Assembly (NCBI GenBank): GCA_003254885.1
Contig: QANT01002218.1
Location: 1-58,115, forward strand
Length of the DNA stretch: 58,115 bases
Direction of reading: 5' to 3'
Origin: Purshia tridentata
Taxonomy: Eukaryota; Streptophyta; Magnoliopsida; Rosales; Rosaceae
In this document: piece after piece, positions 57,708 through 58,115 of the stretch
Position numbering within the stretch: the stretch's first letter is position 1
How the letters are laid out: every line of letters starts with the position of its first letter
Made by a program: the position numbers and the translations under genes
The notes under the pieces: model-generated
Databases searched by the model: none
What the model was told of the DNA's origin: nothing
What the model saw: the letters and a program-made list of their open reading frames with translations, nothing else

Positions 57708-57725
57708 TACTGTAGCGCTACAGTA
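57708..57725. repeat. 18-bp perfect palindrome
   Basis: TACTGTAGCGCTACAGTA is its own reverse complement. The CAGTAAC word of the nearby minisatellite recurs at its right edge, so the two may come from one element. Confidence 0.85.
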
Positions 57726-58115
57726 ACATTTTTTAAAATGGGCTTAAAAAAAAATCACCCATTTTTTTATATTTTTATTTTTTAATAAATTATCTCCACT
57801 TTTTTCACCTTTTAAGATAATGAGGTATTTTTTATTTTTAAAATTATATTTTAATTTTTACATTTTACAATTATATCCTTATTTATTAAGTTGAATGAAG
57901 AATATTTATGAGAATTTAAAATTTGATAAAGCTTGTCTCTTAGCTTGATAATAGTAGGGATGTTTAATTTTTTGTTTTCAAATAAAACAACTTAAATAAA
58001 CCTTTTTTTTCTGACCAGTGGAACTGAATTTGGGGGAAAAAAAAAAAAGTGGAAATGATTTTGGAGCTCTATTCTTAAAGTTTTTTTTTTCTTCCTGACA
58101 AGTGACAACACACGT

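Larger units (their letters stand above)
54372..58115. other. Terminal spacer, 3.7 kb
   Basis: AT-rich, no supported gene. Near the left end lies the POLAR-like promoter. A CT-rich tract with a 37-bp repeat (56687-56760) precedes a small unrecognised frame at 56773-56916. The right end holds the 31-bp minisatellite (57435-57555) and an 18-bp palindrome (57708-57725). Confidence 0.5.

Overview
The window is 58 kb of nuclear DNA from a eudicot plant. It is AT-rich between genes. Exons end at GT..AG sites, introns are short (about 80-1,000 bp), and every confident protein belongs to a land-plant family: LOB-domain factor, class III peroxidases, TIC110, DYW-type PPR, nodulin-like MFS, RDM4/Iwr1, LURP-one-related and POLAR-like. 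I cannot name the species from sequence alone. Exon models were built by hand from reading frame, splice sites and family conservation, and intron phases add up in every model.

Layout. 1-4.5 kb: a LOB-domain gene (LBD13-like, +) and a long spacer. 4.5-20.8 kb: four complete class III peroxidase genes, called A (-), B (-), C (+) and D (-), with the small BLOS1 gene (+) between A and B. B and C form a divergent pair about 1.85 kb apart and share an intron loss. 22.4-27.9 kb: TIC110 (-, 14 coding exons). 28.6-31.2 kb: a TruA-family pseudouridine synthase (+), sharing a promoter of about 720 bp with TIC110. 31.2-37.4 kb: a gene-poor spacer with a small broken gene fragment. 37.4-39.1 kb: a nodulin-like/NFD4-like MFS transporter (-). 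42.2-49.3 kb: RDM4 (+), a DYW PPR protein (+) and a LURP-one-related protein (+). 53.0-54.4 kb: a POLAR-like protein (-). The remainder is spacer with small non-autonomous repeats, minisatellites and palindromes.

The order LBD13 - BLOS1 - pseudouridine synthase - MFS - RDM4 - LURP-one-related matches, from memory, the Arabidopsis At2g30340 to At2g30270 block. The peroxidases, TIC110 and the PPR gene would be extra in this lineage. Apart from the peroxidase array, the genes do not form one pathway: two products go to chloroplasts or probably do (TIC110, the pseudouridine synthase), one acts in endosomal trafficking (BLOS1), one in RNA polymerase assembly and RNA-directed DNA methylation (RDM4), and the peroxidases act in the cell wall.

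I found no new multi-gene system. The most useful points are the B/C peroxidase history, a GC-AG intron in peroxidase D, displaced upstream ATGs in LBD13 and the PPR gene, a Tourist-like MITE with intact target duplication inside TIC110, and two single-N positions flanked by exact duplications that look like assembly artefacts.
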